From Prostheceraeus crozeri (taxonomy: Eukaryota; Platyhelminthes; Polycladida; Euryleptidae): DNA of 64,000 bases. The position numbers and the translations under genes were made by a program. The stretch is taken from positions 248,001 through 312,000 of the forward strand of contig CAJQUW010002209.1 in the NCBI GenBank assembly GCA_907163375.1, in the 5' to 3' direction. Below, in pieces: positions 48,686 through 61,283 of the stretch. A model generated the notes under the pieces. It did not search any database. It saw only the letters and a list, made by a program, of their open reading frames with translations, and had not been told where the DNA came from. The first letter of the stretch is position 1; every line of letters starts with the position of its first letter.

Positions 48686-50747
48686 ACACCATTCCTTGCA
48701 ATTAGTCCCTCTACTGGACAGTGTATGTATAGCTTACATGTTCACTGCGATTAGCTAGCCATCCGATGTTCGAAAAATCGACTGAATAGCGATCCAAAAT
48801 AGCGAAACGCCAGCTATTGTGGAACAGGATGACTGCTGCAAATAACTGACTGTGATGCATTGATACTGATGACATTTTGTAATACGTAGTAATGCATTTT
48901 GTTTCAACTCCATATTATGATTAGAACCATTTACATGTACGTACCGGCAGGTCAAATACACCGAATTGTGCTATTTTCGGTTCTTAAACTTACAACAAAT
49001 TACTTGACTAATCCTTTGATTTTTATATAGATAAAACCACTAAATTCATTTTAAGAAAATCAAAACTATTACTTTGCTCCTCTCTTATTCAAGTGCAAAC
49101 ATCGGACTGAATACAAACTTTAAAATCATATACTTATAGAGTGATTATAATAAAACCATGAACAAAATTGAGAGCATGTAAACCTATCAGACTCGGAGAT
49201 ATGAAACAATTGAGTAATTAACCTAGATATTAAAAGAAGCAAGAAAGAGGACTTGATAACAAACACGGTAAATAAAGGGTTGACAGAAAATCTTTTTGCT
49301 AGGTCGGGGTTTTCACGTAAGATAACGAGAGACTCGAGAATCCTTGATGTCCGACTGTTGTTCATGTGGTACTCAATATTAGAGTTATTGATTGCTGATT
49401 GTCTCTCGTTATTGCAGACTTGCTAATGATGCTACTTGCTGGAATTGTTGCAGATCTGGGTGGAGACTTTAATGGGTTGGCTAGCCACTTCGGAAGGTGT
49501 TCCGAAACTCTCTCATTCAGACATCCTGTTGTCTTTCCAACGTGAAAACTTAAAAATCACTGCCAAACGAGCACTTGGAAAAACAAGCACTCTACTTGAA
49601 AAGCGTGGACGAAATGCATTTTGCAAATGAATAGTCTTGATTTTCTTAACGTGAATTTAGTGGCTTTATTTATATATGAATTGAGTAAAGGGGAATCATT
49701 TTTTAACGATCATCCTTTGATGCGAAATCAAGGTCAATCCTCAAGAAAGATTTCCTGTGTATACTTCTGAAATTTCCAATGTTTTAAGTTTTAGTATTTT
49801 GCAGCCTGCATCATGCAGCATATTTTCCTTTTGCAACTGAAAAGGCCGTTCAATATGCAAGAAGTTTTTAATATAGTTTCCATCAGCAGATTGACTAAAA
49901 TTGCCGCCTAATTAAAAGTGGCTTAAAGACAATAACAATTTATTTTTTGGTTCAACGGCCGCTGATTTGGTTCTACAACTACACACAGAAATCGATGTCA
50001 GTTCTCAGATCCATAGAACCATTAAATTCGGATTCTGATGCATCTAATGCTAATGGCGTGACTTTTTATCACTAAGTGCAATAATGTATAGTAATAAGCA
50101 GCTCTCAAAATTGTTAGGCATTTTCCTCAGCGTAAAATGAGCATACTGCATTCTACCTTTGAAGATCAGACTCACACGCTTCTTTAGCCACGTTGACTCC
50201 CTTGTGTACATTAGATTTAGATCCTCTCTTTCACTCATCATGTTACAAAATTCAAAATGCTTTCATCTACTATCAAATCGTAAATAATTAATGTTCGAAA
50301 TGACATATTCCAAGATTTCAAAGTGAGAGATAATTTGTCAAAGGGGAAAATCATGACCATTCAAATTATTCAAATGAAGCGCCGTTAAATGCCATTATTG
50401 TTACAAAAGGTACGAAATAGTGACGTAATATGTCAAAAAATATTATTTTTTAACTTTTGACAATAAGAGAGTGTGATATGTTATGTTATTCTACATTTAA
50501 TTCTTTCAAAATTATCCTTTATTGCTGCTTGTACATATACATTCAAATTAGTTGAAATTTGATTCAAATGAGGACTGCTAATACTGCTATTTCCTCGTTG
50601 ATTGAATTTTGAAATCGCAATTTGAATTTAAATAGGTTGATGCAGTGAGCGGAACCTGCGTGAAGGACTCATACGATTATGCGACTTCATAAGCATGGCA
50701 TTTAGCTGAGCGAATGCAACTACACCAGAAAACTCTTCAACTCTCTA
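48686..50747. other. No gene recognised
   Basis: Short frames such as 49436-49630 (plus, 64 codons) have no recognisable domain. Confidence 0.45.
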
Positions 50748-51017
50748 CACCGTAAACCGCACACTCCTAATGCTACCTCATCTAGACGCTGTGAGTTGTA
50801 GAATGACAATAGGAGTGGAGGTGCCATATTCTACTGATTAGCCTCTAATGCCACGATGGTGTCGTAAGTAATATAAAGATGACTGAAAATGCTCTGGAGA
50901 ATCTTATTCCAAAACCCCTAATGCTGCTCCAGATGCCTACAAACATTCGGGATCCTCTGTGTTCGTGCATTCGGAGTTTTTGTCTTAGCTTACTATAGGA
51001 GCGTCCGGTTGACAGCG
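50748..51017. mobile_element. 270-bp TA-flanked MITE
   Basis: The left end CACCGTAAACCGCACACTCC and the complement of the right end CGCTGTCAACCGGACGCTCC match at 15 of 20 positions. TA flanks both sides (50746-50747, 51018-51019). Inside, CTAATGCTAC, CTAATGCCAC and CTAATGCTGC form a loose repeat. Ends resemble the CACTGTAAA group. Confidence 0.6.
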
Positions 51018-51488
51018 TACTATGACATTACAAACTTGAAGAGTTTGAGTGCAAAACACGATCAGAGCCAAATCTGCCGATCATCCTCAGGAATAATCCT
51101 TAAGATGTTAAATCGAAATAATTATTGATTAGAAAACAGTTAAGTTGAAGGCATTTCAGATTATCTGAGGCATTCAATTAAATCCTCAGTTTAAATGCAA
51201 AACGTGTTCATTGGCTCATTTCAGGTACACCGAAAACAACATAACATCGTTTTTTCCATTTCTCAGATTTTCCTTGTGTTCATCTAACCCATTTGTCCCT
51301 ATTTCAAATCTGATTTAGGAACTATGGCTAATTATTCACTCATCAGTATTGGAATGACGTCATCTTTCTCCACTCATTTTGTTGATGTCTATGAAACGTC
51401 TAACCAAATTATGTTGAAGTTATTTGTATTCAAGATCACATTGCATATATTCACACTGTAAACATCCGCATCATTCTTGTATAACATG

Positions 51489-51690
51489 TGGTGGTCTCCG
51501 TGGTACAGTGGTGAATTGCTTGGCCTAACGATCATTCGGTCCTGTGGTCGAGACCCAGGAGTGTCATTGGAAGTCGGCAAGAAGGGCATCCGGACTAAAA
51601 GATCACAACGATCCAGATAAAAGTCTGGCATTGTCAGCACCGTCCAGGCCCCAGTATGGGGTGTAGTGATGTAAAACCATCTTTTCTCCT
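51489..51690 (+). mobile_element. SINE-B (tRNA-derived), copy 1
   Basis: The tRNA-like head has box A CCGTGGTACAGTGG and box B GGTCGAGACCC. The body GGAAGTCGGCAAGAAGGGCA, TCCGGACTAAAAGATC and GTCAGCACCGTCCAGGCCCC, AGTATGGGGTGTAGTGATGT is shared with the copy at 62263. The AAGGGCATCCGG core resembles a motif seen in several marine-animal SINEs. It is flanked by a 34-bp direct repeat (51449-51482 and 51711-51744). Confidence 0.8.
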
Positions 51691-51744
51691 CTCTTTTATC
51701 ATATTGTTTGTATTCACACTGTAAACATCGGCATCATTCTTGTA

Positions 51745-52908
51745 AGATATATCACCACATACCTGCAGCTATATTGTTTCATCAAAAATGAAGGACGTCT
51801 CTCGCGCTTTGCATTCAAACTATAGGTTGATCCTCAATTCTGAGAAATATGTAGGAAATCTAAGAAAAAACATGTTTCAAAAAGTTTCTTATGCAATAGG
51901 GAGCAACTAAGGGGACTGACTTCTAATTGCCAAGCAAATAGCGCAATAAATACTGAATCCGAACCCAGATGCTTCGACTTAGCTGCTAAAGACCGTAACC
52001 ACAAACAGCAATGACACTTACATGCTAACATCATCATGCTATTTAATGGTCTGATGACCGACCACACATGCCATTGCACTAAGCCTACATCGACGACCCT
52101 ACTCAAAGGGTTCGTTTTGTCACTCCCCACATGTGATACAGTTTATCGGTGAAATCGTGCGCCGAATAAAGAAAATATATAGAGTTTCATTACGCTTCCC
52201 AAATCCTATATTTCAAGAAGATATCCAACAATTCATGAACGTGACTGCTGAGACTGATACTGATCCACATAACCGCCGACAGAAAAAAATAATTTTGAAG
52301 GTGAACTTCAGAAAGATGAAATGCTGTCCGAAATTGATGACATGTTATAAGGAAAAAGAAAAAGTCTCCTTCATTGAGGAATATTAAAGTGAACATTTCC
52401 ATAGTTTGTATCTGAGAAAGTAGAAATGTATGTATGGCTTCTCATTCTCGTAAGTCTGGATGAACGTGTTGTCGACCTTTCTTTGTGACAGTCTCTTAAA
52501 GGGAGCGACATTCTATGCCCTGATTTCCATTGATCTTCTAAAGCATTTGATTCAGTTTTTAAAAAAGAATATTTAGAAAAATTGTCATCATATCCCCAAA
52601 ATGAAAGTCTAATGATGACTAGCTGACAGACGTGGCTGTGGTCTCACGCATTCAATTCTAGTATGATGTCTTGACTTAATTTAGTAGAAAATTCAGTTAA
52701 TTACCATCTTTCCATGAGAATTTATATAGCAGGCAATTTTGCTTCAACTGAAGCATTGAGTAAGCTTGATCTTGACATTTTGTTTTTAGTCTAGCTGCTT
52801 GCTTAGGGCGTAGTATAGTAGGTTGCAGTCACACAGAACCTGAAGAATTTCCTAATTTACGAGTATATTGGAAAAAATCGACTGCTCGTATGAGATTAAA
52901 GCTACGTA
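51745..52908. other. No gene recognised
   Basis: Short overlapping frames on both strands near 51834-52402, no family match. Confidence 0.45.
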
Positions 52909-53206
52909 CACACATGAGAGAAGAACCTGAGAGTTGACCTCAAATCAAAACTGAGACTGTGACCAAGCCGTTCACATTTGAGAGAGAGAGAGAGATCTCA
53001 GGAAAAAAGCTGCCGCTCATTTTCTTGAGCCTCTCCTTCACTTAACTATCGACGCTGAGACTCGCTGAGACATGTCCTGAGATCTGCTGAGACCAAGGTA
53101 TCAGACCCGTTCACACGACGGACATCAGGTCGCAGATAAGTTGAAAAGTGTTTCTATTTATACCTTTTTGTTGCGCTCTCTCAGGTTCCGTTCAGACTAT
53201 GGGAGA
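52909..53206. mobile_element. Possible miniature inverted-repeat element rich in CTGAGA
   Basis: GAACCTGAGAG near 52924 and CTCTCAGGTTC near 53177 are inverted. Between them CTGAGA and GAGATC words and a (GA)n run (52980-52995) recur, along with two GTTCACA words. The GCTACGTACACACATGAG start is typical of MITE termini, but the outer ends match only weakly. Confidence 0.4.
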
Positions 53207-55726
53207 GGTACTTTCAACTGAATGCTAAAATCTTGAAAAGGAGGATTGCGAAATAAAAACATGCTTTACTTTTCTTTCAGTTTCTCTTAGTAAAGAATTT
53301 TTTATTCATCGAACAGAATTTATAAGTTGGCTATTAGTTACCAGAATTATCATTTTTCAGGAATCATTCTGTCGTTTTCCAAGAATCACAAATGAACTAA
53401 CCTTCACCCTTATCTCACGTCATTTTTAACACAAAATTATGCCTATCGAATGACTACATATCTTGTCTTTCGGCCCACGTGGAACTTGACGAACTTAAGA
53501 ATCTTGAGGAGTTCTATAACCTAACCTGCTTCAAGTCCAACATGGACACACAAAACCGCAAATGCGGTATCAAATCATTGCACTTTTATCACTTTGTATT
53601 CGCTTTTATCACTTTTCAAAAGAAAGGAAATAACGAAAGAAATAATTTCCACGCCTTTAAGGCTAGTTTCAACAATTATACATACCATAGTTGTCAATTC
53701 CGCAGAAAATATTCGACAAACTCTGTTCAAAACAAGCTTTGTTTTGAGTTCTTAGAAATCTTTATCATATATATTTCAAGATAAACAACAAGTTGGAGAT
53801 AATTAACAGCTATATCTGCTGTCATAAAAATGATATAAAATGTATTCCAAGAATCTGAAATATTAACTTTATTTGGCTTTGAGCTAATTGGAGTTGACAT
53901 TTCTCATTGATCGAGTAAATTCTTTTGATATTTTTCTCCACAAAAGAATTCAAAATATTCCATTGAATTAGTGTAAAACTGAGGGTGAGGCATAAACATT
54001 AATTTCATCTGTATCATGCGATTTCTGAATATTTAACATCTGTCTCATTTAAAGTGTCAGCTAAACAGAGATTATTAAATTTATTTATGAGAAATTTGTA
54101 AACATTTACTATCTTACATTAAACATGTTTTGACGGCGAAGCAAAAACCTCTGGAATTATAATTTTTCATTACGCCTTCAAATTTGCAGAGCAAGCAAAT
54201 ATTTCAGGATGGGCGAGATAAGTTTCAGGTTAAAATCATTGCATATCGCCTTGTTATCTTAAGAAAACTGAAAGAGGTCAAATTCATTACCTCAAGGCTA
54301 CATATTTTCATTTTTCTAGTAATTATACCTAAGGTTATAAAATGTTTTTGTTTTCTTAGTTTGTTTTCATATCCGCGTGGCACATTCAATTATGCAAAGA
54401 AATATATGTTGGATTTCAAATCATACTACCAGCTTTCATATGTATTTTCATAATGTTAAGATGGATTTGATGATCATCTATCGTACATTCATGTAATAAT
54501 GCTCACAGCCTAATACATGTATATGTAACACTAGTTAATGTAAAGTACTAATCTCATGATGCATTTTTCTAATTAAGATATAATTAATATCAAATGCATA
54601 GATCGATTGCTGGGATTGTCAAAGGGTTCTGGACAAAGTAGGGCAATTTAAGAGGAATATTTTAAAACCAGGCTTCTAAACAGGTTTTAGCGTTGTTTTT
54701 CGTGTCGTTTCAAAGTCTTGCTTTCAATAACAGTTTCAAAAGTTTCAAACGGTTCTATAAAAACTCCTTTGAAAAGGAGTCTACAAAACCATGTTGTTGA
54801 ATCTGCTGTCTAAGTTGCAGGTTTTTATTCACACATCAAAACAACTTTTGCAGTGTTTGATTCATTCCGCAGGTAATTGATGATGGCATCTCTCAAAAAA
54901 TGCGAAAATTATTTGAAGGAGTCGGTCTAATTAGTATTTAGTACTTTACAAGCGCAGAAGAACGCTACAGTCATGGACAAATTGATAATGTAAAGAGAAA
55001 TTACTGTCCATTTGGTAAATCACATTTCAATTGTTTTTTACTCAACATTTTTCAAGTCTCAACAACACATTGCTGAAGGCCACTTATGTGGTTATCACCC
55101 CAAGAAAAAATATTTTCTCTGGAATTAAATGCATTCGTACGAATCAAGATTGAAAAATTAATACGAATTTTGATTACTTCTACATTTGTGACAAAATTCT
55201 GCTTTCATCCTGATACACTTTGTAAAACGAGGAAGAATTCAAAATCAATTTTATATTCATGTGGAGATTATTTGTACAGGATAAATAAATTTAGCTGTGA
55301 ATTCGAAAGGATACCATCAAGAAAAGGAACATGAGAAGACATTAATAACCAGCTATGATATCAAATCGAAAAATTGTATGTTGAGCATCTTGAAAGACAC
55401 AGAAATAATCAACATGAAGAAACAGAGAATATAAGGAACATTTTGATAGAAGACAGCTCAGTTTTCTACGTCAACAGACAGTATCGGTTGTTGGCTTTCA
55501 CTCAGACTTTTGGCAATAATGCAGGGCAGCTGGACTGAGAAGTTTATGAGGATGCAGAAAATTAGATACTTGCGCAAAATTCATACTCATGCTCATGGAA
55601 TTAATTCGCTATAAAATAAAACATTTTGAAGGTCTAGAATGCACAAAACTACACTTAATAGAGCATATTTTTTTAGGGAAGTCCGTTCTCCTCATGTTTA
55701 ACAGTTTTCTTTTGAAAGCGAAGAAT
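53207..55726. other. No gene recognised
   Basis: AT-rich; the longest frame (53479-53784, plus, 101 codons) has no recognisable domain. Confidence 0.5.
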
Positions 55727-55734
55727 ATAACATC

Positions 55735-56935
55735 TAGGGAGTCAAGCGGTTAACCGGTTAACCGGTTAACCGGTTAACCGGTTAATTAAATTTAACCGGT
55801 TAAAAAATAATTAATCGGTTAACCGACGCTTTCCCAACTTTTCTGCTACATTGCAACTACATTGCTTTAGTTTTCATTTTCCAATTTCGATAATATCTCA
55901 TTGCTGATGTAAGCTATTGCCAAATAATAATTTCCTGGAAAGGGAGTGAGACTCGAAACAGCAGAAGCCATCGTTTTTCTGCATCACAATAACTCTACCT
56001 GATTTCTTCGTTTTCCCAGACAATTGGTTTTGATAAAATACTCTTATACGTATATTTTGTTGTTACAATAGTTGATATCTGATCATCCAAGATCCATTCC
56101 ATTATGATAACAAGGAAGTTTTAATTCCAGATAAGATTGATGTTTTGATTAGCAATAGAGAATAATGATATAGCCTACCGGGTATATTGTTACTTGTGAT
56201 GAGTTACCTAACCACATCAATTGTGATAAGTCTTGGCTCATTATAAGTAATTTAAAAGTAGAGGAATATCAAGTGATCTTGTATTAGGAAAAAGTAATTC
56301 TAATTGATATCAGTCTTCTACACATGACCATCTACAAGGAATTCAACATATTAATATTGATGTATCAATAATAACATAAATATATTAGTAATCTAAAGAT
56401 AGCTTTGTGTAGCCGTTGTTTTTATATTATCTGGCCACATCCTATATAAGTTGTGAATTACCATACTGGTACCTCACATTGAATGTTTTGTACAGATTTT
56501 ATGGTAAAATATACATTATTATTATCATTAGTGGATTTAGATTTTATAATTTATTATTTTGAATAATTAACATGGAATTAGGCACATTCCGTGAAATTGA
56601 TTTTAGGTTCAAGTTAGCCAGACGGAATAAACTCAAATATTCACGAGGGTATACTAAAACATAACAGTATTCTTGAAAATAAAATATTAAGGAAGTAGAC
56701 CTACAAGCAATCAGTAGAAAATGTTTATGTCCATAAAGTAAGCGAGCTTACTCAACTGGTATAACAGGTAAACATGCATATACTCATCTACTATACTCAG
56801 TGCGACTATATAAGCCTTGTATAGTCACATGGAATTGAAAAACATCTATTACTAGTATTACATCGGTTAACCGGTTAACCGGTTAATTCCTCGTCGGTTA
56901 ACCGGTTAATTTATAATTAACCGCTTGACTCCCTA
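55735..56935. mobile_element. hAT MITE with perfect 8-bp TSD and TTAACCGG arrays
   Basis: Termini TAGGGAGTCAAGCGGTTAA (55735 inward) and TTAACCGCTTGACTCCCTA (ending 56935) are exact inverted repeats. They are flanked by identical 8-mers ATAACATC at 55727-55734 and 56936-56943. Next to the left TIR the 8-mer CCGGTTAA is repeated about four times, with looser copies following to about 55826. Next to the right TIR TTAACCGG recurs three times. The 8-bp TSD and TAGGG start identify a hAT element. The 1.2-kb interior is AT-rich with no transposase. Confidence 0.93.
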
Positions 56936-56943
56936 ATAACATC

Positions 56944-57241
56944 TCTAGTGGCTACGTCATGCTCCGGATGCGTTATTTCACTGAAATGCATGAAAAAGCT
57001 TCAGGTTTCCTGTCATTTGCTCGCTTTATTATCCTGATGATAGATCAAATGTGTCAATAATATCTAATGATACATGGGGCTAAAACAAAAATGCGAAGTC
57101 AAATAAAAATGTGTCCTCGCTACTTGCCTTAATGTCGGCGGTCACAATTGTGACGTGTTATTTATTTATGGATTATAATTGCTATGACAACTGATGTGTG
57201 GTGCTGAGGGTTTGATCCTGCCAATTGAAACAGTCGCATAA
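56944..57241. other. No gene recognised
   Basis: Spacer between the hAT MITE and the tRNA-like sequence. Confidence 0.5.
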
Positions 57242-57314
57242 GTGGCTCGTAGCTCAGTAGGCAGAGCACAGGTCTAGTTAACTTTGGTCGTAGGTTCGAA
57301 TCCTATCAGCCGCA
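57242..57314 (+). pseudogene. tRNA-like sequence (probable tRNA pseudogene or SINE head)
   Basis: D arm GCTCAGTAGGCAGAGC and T arm GTAGGTTCGAATCCTAT fold well. Boxes A (TAGCTCAGTAGG) and B (GGTTCGAATCC) are intact. The acceptor arms GTGGCTC and CAGCCGC pair at 6 of 7 positions, but one extra base precedes position 8. The anticodon stem CAGGT/ACTTT has a mismatch and a wobble. The loop CTAGTTA would give anticodon AGT (Thr), with an unusual T at position 37. These defects argue against a working gene. The A after the acceptor is present but no SINE body was recognised downstream. Confidence 0.55.
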
Positions 57315-58029
57315 CATCTTTTGCATGGCAATTTGATCTATCGTTTATTTAATTTCATTGTTGTTAGTTAATTGGCAATTTTATCTACATGTACGTATTA
57401 AATTATGACTCAAAATGTTCGGTTCGGTTCTTTTGTCCGTACAAATATGTCTATTGGCCCTCGCCTTACTGGCGTCTTTTGACAATCGTGGCATGCTGGG
57501 GAGCTGCTTATTTTCGAAAATATAGGTCCAAATTCAAAACAAAATACATCAAATGAAACCTCTCATCATGACGTGACGTGGAGAGCATGGTGGTCACTGT
57601 GGAGGTCAAATGTAAGTAAGTTTGCATTTTGAAACTAAAATTACGAAAATTTTAGAATTTTAAATTTTGAATTCCAAATTCAAAACGTCGAAGTCTAAAT
57701 AGGATCTGCAAGGAAATTTTCATTTTTTGTTCAAATTGACACGAGAACACTTTCTTTTATAAATTCGAATAGTTTTAATATTAATGAGGACAGCTGAAAA
57801 CATTCAAAGCGAAAATAGTGCAAATTCGACAAATCTGTCGCACATTCAAATTTTTTGAAATCTCACTGTGACGAAATTATTTAACCGATGTTATTTAAAT
57901 TGGTTGAAAGCTGCGGAATAGGTAGAAAATACGCTATCTAAAATTTGTAGTTCCTTTGTTCAGGAGGTAGATAAAATTTTCGGTAGCGGGGAAGCACAGC
58001 GACCCCCATCTGTGGGGCGAAGGTTGAGG
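57315..58029. other. No gene recognised
   Basis: AT-rich; probably includes decayed upstream LINE sequence toward the right end, but nothing readable. Confidence 0.4.
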
Positions 58030-58039
58030 GTTGAACTTC

Positions 58040-58430
58040 TCGTCTTTAAATGCTTCCGCCCGCCTTCTGAACAACCTTCAGCGATCAGCATATAACACCG
58101 GTGTTACGAGAACTTAAATGGCTATCAATTCATCAAGGAATCGACCTACGGTTGGCAACTATTGTCTACAAGTGTCTACAAAATCAGGCCCCTCGGTACC
58201 TCAGCAGGAGAATCAAGAAATTTTCAGTGCTTGCCGTGCAGATCGCGCCTGCGTTCCTTGAGTTCCTCTGCTCTAGTTGCACCAAAAGTGAGGTTAAAGA
58301 CAACAATGAGGAGACTATTTTCCTCCGCTGCTTCTCATTCGCGGAGTAGATTGCCCGACAAGATACGAAATCACAGTCCGTTTGTATCCTTCAAGGTTGC
58401 AGCGAGAGAATTTTTCTTCACAAGCTGATC
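58040..58430 (+). mobile_element. LINE remnant: CR1/L2-like C-terminal end
   Basis: NASARLLNNL, then VLRELKWLSIHQGIDLRLAT, IVYKCLQNQAPRYLSR, then in the next frame RLRSLSSSALVAPKVRLKTT, MRRLFSSAASHSRSRLPDKI, RNHSPFVSFKVAAREFFFTS and a stop. This matches the C-terminal pattern NAAARLL, VLxxLHWLPVxxRIxYKxxLxVYKCLxGxAPxYLS, LRSSxxxLLxVPRxxxxxxGxRxFSxAAPxLWNxLPxxIR, SFKxxLKTxLF found in CR1/L2-type LINEs. At least two frame changes. It ends close to the element's true stop. Confidence 0.87.
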
Positions 58431-58440
58431 AGTTTTAGCT

Positions 58441-61152
58441 GGCCTTTATTTTATTTTACGACTAATACTGCCTTACCAATGTCTGTGACGTGGTCTTGAA
58501 ACCTTCTTGCTATAACGCCACATAATATACAGTATAAATCTTATACCACATAATACATACTATATAATACATAAAAAATATACACTATGAATAGCACAGC
58601 ATAAATATAACTCGTGAATACAAAAAGGTTAACAAATAGCTTTCACGTGAATTTAATTATTCGAGCGCCCTCAAATTGCTTGGTCGTACAACGCCTTTGC
58701 CAAGTGATCTGAATCTTGACATCTGAATTGCATACCTGAGACAGTATGATATAATATTTTTCCTTCTCATGCACTGTTCATAGTTGTATGTAAACGGAAA
58801 GTCGAAATTTGAAATTCTTCACGAATCCAACAAAAATAATGAAGCAGTTGGCGCATACTTCACAGGAATTGAAGTATAAACCGTGAGAGAATAAACTTAA
58901 ATAATTCCATATCTTCGTTTCTTCCCGTCAAATATCGACTTGGTTTTCTCTCTTTTTTTCGCTTGAAAACTTTTGTGCAAAGCCTTCTCGATCCGATGAT
59001 TGAAATACCAGTTTGATAAAGTTCAAACATTCCAAAGGTTTTGAGAATGACTGTATGCACAATAACGCATATCTTTGCTTGAGGGACGTAAATACAACGA
59101 ACGATGGCTTCTATAAGATAGCAATTCAATTTCAATTCATAACGGAAGATTGCTTCCGTCAGCAATGATTCGTTCATTTTTTTCACCGAAGAAGCGAAAA
59201 AGTTGTGATATTTTCAAAGGTAAGTCGTGTATTTTGTTGATGCCATAGAAAAGAGTCACTTCATACTTTTAAGAGTGCAATTATAGGAAGGATGCTATCA
59301 CAGTGCCACACACATGACACTATGTGATGGCTGATTGGTAGCAGAACGCCGGAGCGGCATATGCAACTGTCATGGATCCAACAGACAATTGAAAAATGAA
59401 GCAAAACCATGCACTCTCCATCAAATGTGAACCGTCAGCTAAAAACATGTGTACAGGAAATATGTGGGATTGCGAGACAGAAAGCACTCATGCACCGGAA
59501 GCTCGGAGTTCTCGGCTATTTTTGTGAACAATTTCTGAACTGAATATTCTATAACCTGAAAAAATGACGTTTCGGATAAGTCACAAATGATCAAAAAGGC
59601 CCTCTCCTCCAGATTATTTGAAAGACGCAGTTTATCAAGATGAATTGCAAAACACAGGGTGGCATTATGGGATCATCGGTTGGATGAACACATTGTATGC
59701 TTTTGAAATTATTGCAGGAGGGAATCTTGATCTGCGAATTATAGCAAAAAGACGCCCTATCACCTTTGTAATCATACAGTCAACTTGCAAATTCTATCTT
59801 ATGTCGTTGGATAGAACAATACCCAGCAACTTCATGAAATGACTGAATGGAGCAGCAAGTCATCTTCTGATGATGTAATCCGAAAACATTTCGAAGTATT
59901 GATTAGAAGTCCAACATTATTGGACCAGCTTGTTATCTGATCGCATTCGGATTGATCATCGTTGGAATCACAGCATGTTTGACATCATCAGCATGCTTTG
60001 ATTATTTTGCTGATATTGCAGCAAGATGATAAGCTGTCGAGCACAATGCAAACAAAGTAGATATCCAACGACGCTGCTTTGGGGACTCTTGAGGTCATTT
60101 GAGCTCAGTTCAATATTTATACAACTACTCAGATTTTTGCATTTTTATATATTCTAAGATATATTTGCATACTCATCTTAGAAATAATTGAAATACTCAG
60201 AAATTGATTGGAAATGCTGATTGGCTGAATAGGCTAGCTCTATTAAGGTTGATAATTAATGATGAAATTTTGTAATTTTTCAGGAAATAATCCATTTTTG
60301 CAAGAAAAAAGATTGAAAGTTCCTTATGTTTCGCCCATATTGATCATTCTCAAGTATACAAAGATAAGAATTGACGAATAAAATACATGAATTGATTATT
60401 AAATTTGAATATCATAGATTGGAAGCTAGACTAAATGGAAATAAGTAAATCTTACATTTGCATGGATAGTTTGTATGTAAAAGCAAGACATCTAATACAT
60501 TATGCTAGGCAGCACATGTACCTAGGAACATAAAATATAAACTAATTATCAAGCAACCCTGGTTTATATTTTATACTTTCTATAGTTGAAAAACATCGGC
60601 ACTATTCTAAGTGAGCATCGCATGCCATCCAACTGTGACGAAGCAATTTCTATGGACATGGTCAAGATCTTGAGGAAATGTAAGAATAACAAAAACGACC
60701 TAGGAATTTAGGTAATGCCATTCATTCAGAAGCGTCATCCAAATTTGAGTGACAGAAGGATTCTGTTAAACGACGGTTGCTTGATAATTAGTTTATACTT
60801 TTTTTCCTTAGTATAAGTAGCACAATTCATTAGAGTTGTTATTACATAAAAAACTAGCTATGCAAATGTAAGATTTACAGATTTTCTTTTAGTCTAACTT
60901 GCAGTTTTTCTTATGTTTTTCAAATTTTGTAATCAATTCATGTATGTTATTCAGTCGTCAATTTTTATCCTTCCCCAATTCAGAATGCTAGACGGTGAAT
61001 GAAACATTGGAAACATTTTCAATCATCTTATTTCTTGCAAAAATTACTTCTCAAAAACACTTTATTAATCCTTTAGATGACTATTAAAATCAATCTCCAC
61101 TGATGCTGTCAAGAAGAACATCACATCACCGATACAGTCAAGAATCACTTAC
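58441..61152. other. No gene recognised; expected to hold introns of the Ig gene
   Basis: If the Ig-domain gene continues, this is intron or contains an exon that I could not identify. The minus frame at 58860-59186 (108 codons) has no Ig features and no family match. Confidence 0.4.
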
Positions 61153-61283
61153 TTTCACAAGTTTCCACCAACGGAGCATCGGAGGAGGATATCCTGTTGC
61201 AGCGCAATGAAGTACCATTTCTCGTACATCGCCGCGTGTTATATTCACCACGTCCTTCGGAAATCGAAGGATTTTCGGAGGAT
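61153..61283 (-). CDS. Host gene exon: first half of an I-set-like immunoglobulin domain
   Basis: A 131-nt exon flanked by a good acceptor (TTTCCACAG at 61292-61284) and a consensus donor (AAA|GTAAGTG at 61153/61152). It enters in phase 1 and leaves in phase 0. It encodes DPPKILRFPKDV, VNITRGDVREMVLHC and AATGYPPPMLRWWKLVK. This is the classic first half of an I-set Ig domain: PP-x-I start, G-D turn, strand-B cysteine in LHCAATG, then PPP and the strand-C tryptophan in LRWWK. The second half (the D-x-G-x-Y-x-C strand-F motif) must be in a following exon. I did not find it between 57 and 61.1 kb, so it may lie to the left outside what I could recognise. Such domains occur in adhesion molecules, receptor kinases and hemicentin-like matrix proteins; which one cannot be told from half a domain. 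There is no stop or frameshift. Confidence 0.85.

Noticed and set aside
57205-57235. GGGTTTGATCCTG, similar to the 5' end of bacterial 16S rRNA
   Set aside because: The match is only a dozen bases with no rRNA sequence around it, so it is coincidence or tRNA-arm debris.
58860-59186. 108-codon minus-strand frame considered as the next exon of the Ig gene
   Set aside because: Lacks the strand-F D-x-G-x-Y-x-C motif and any Ig pattern, and does not start at a phase-0 acceptor that would fit.
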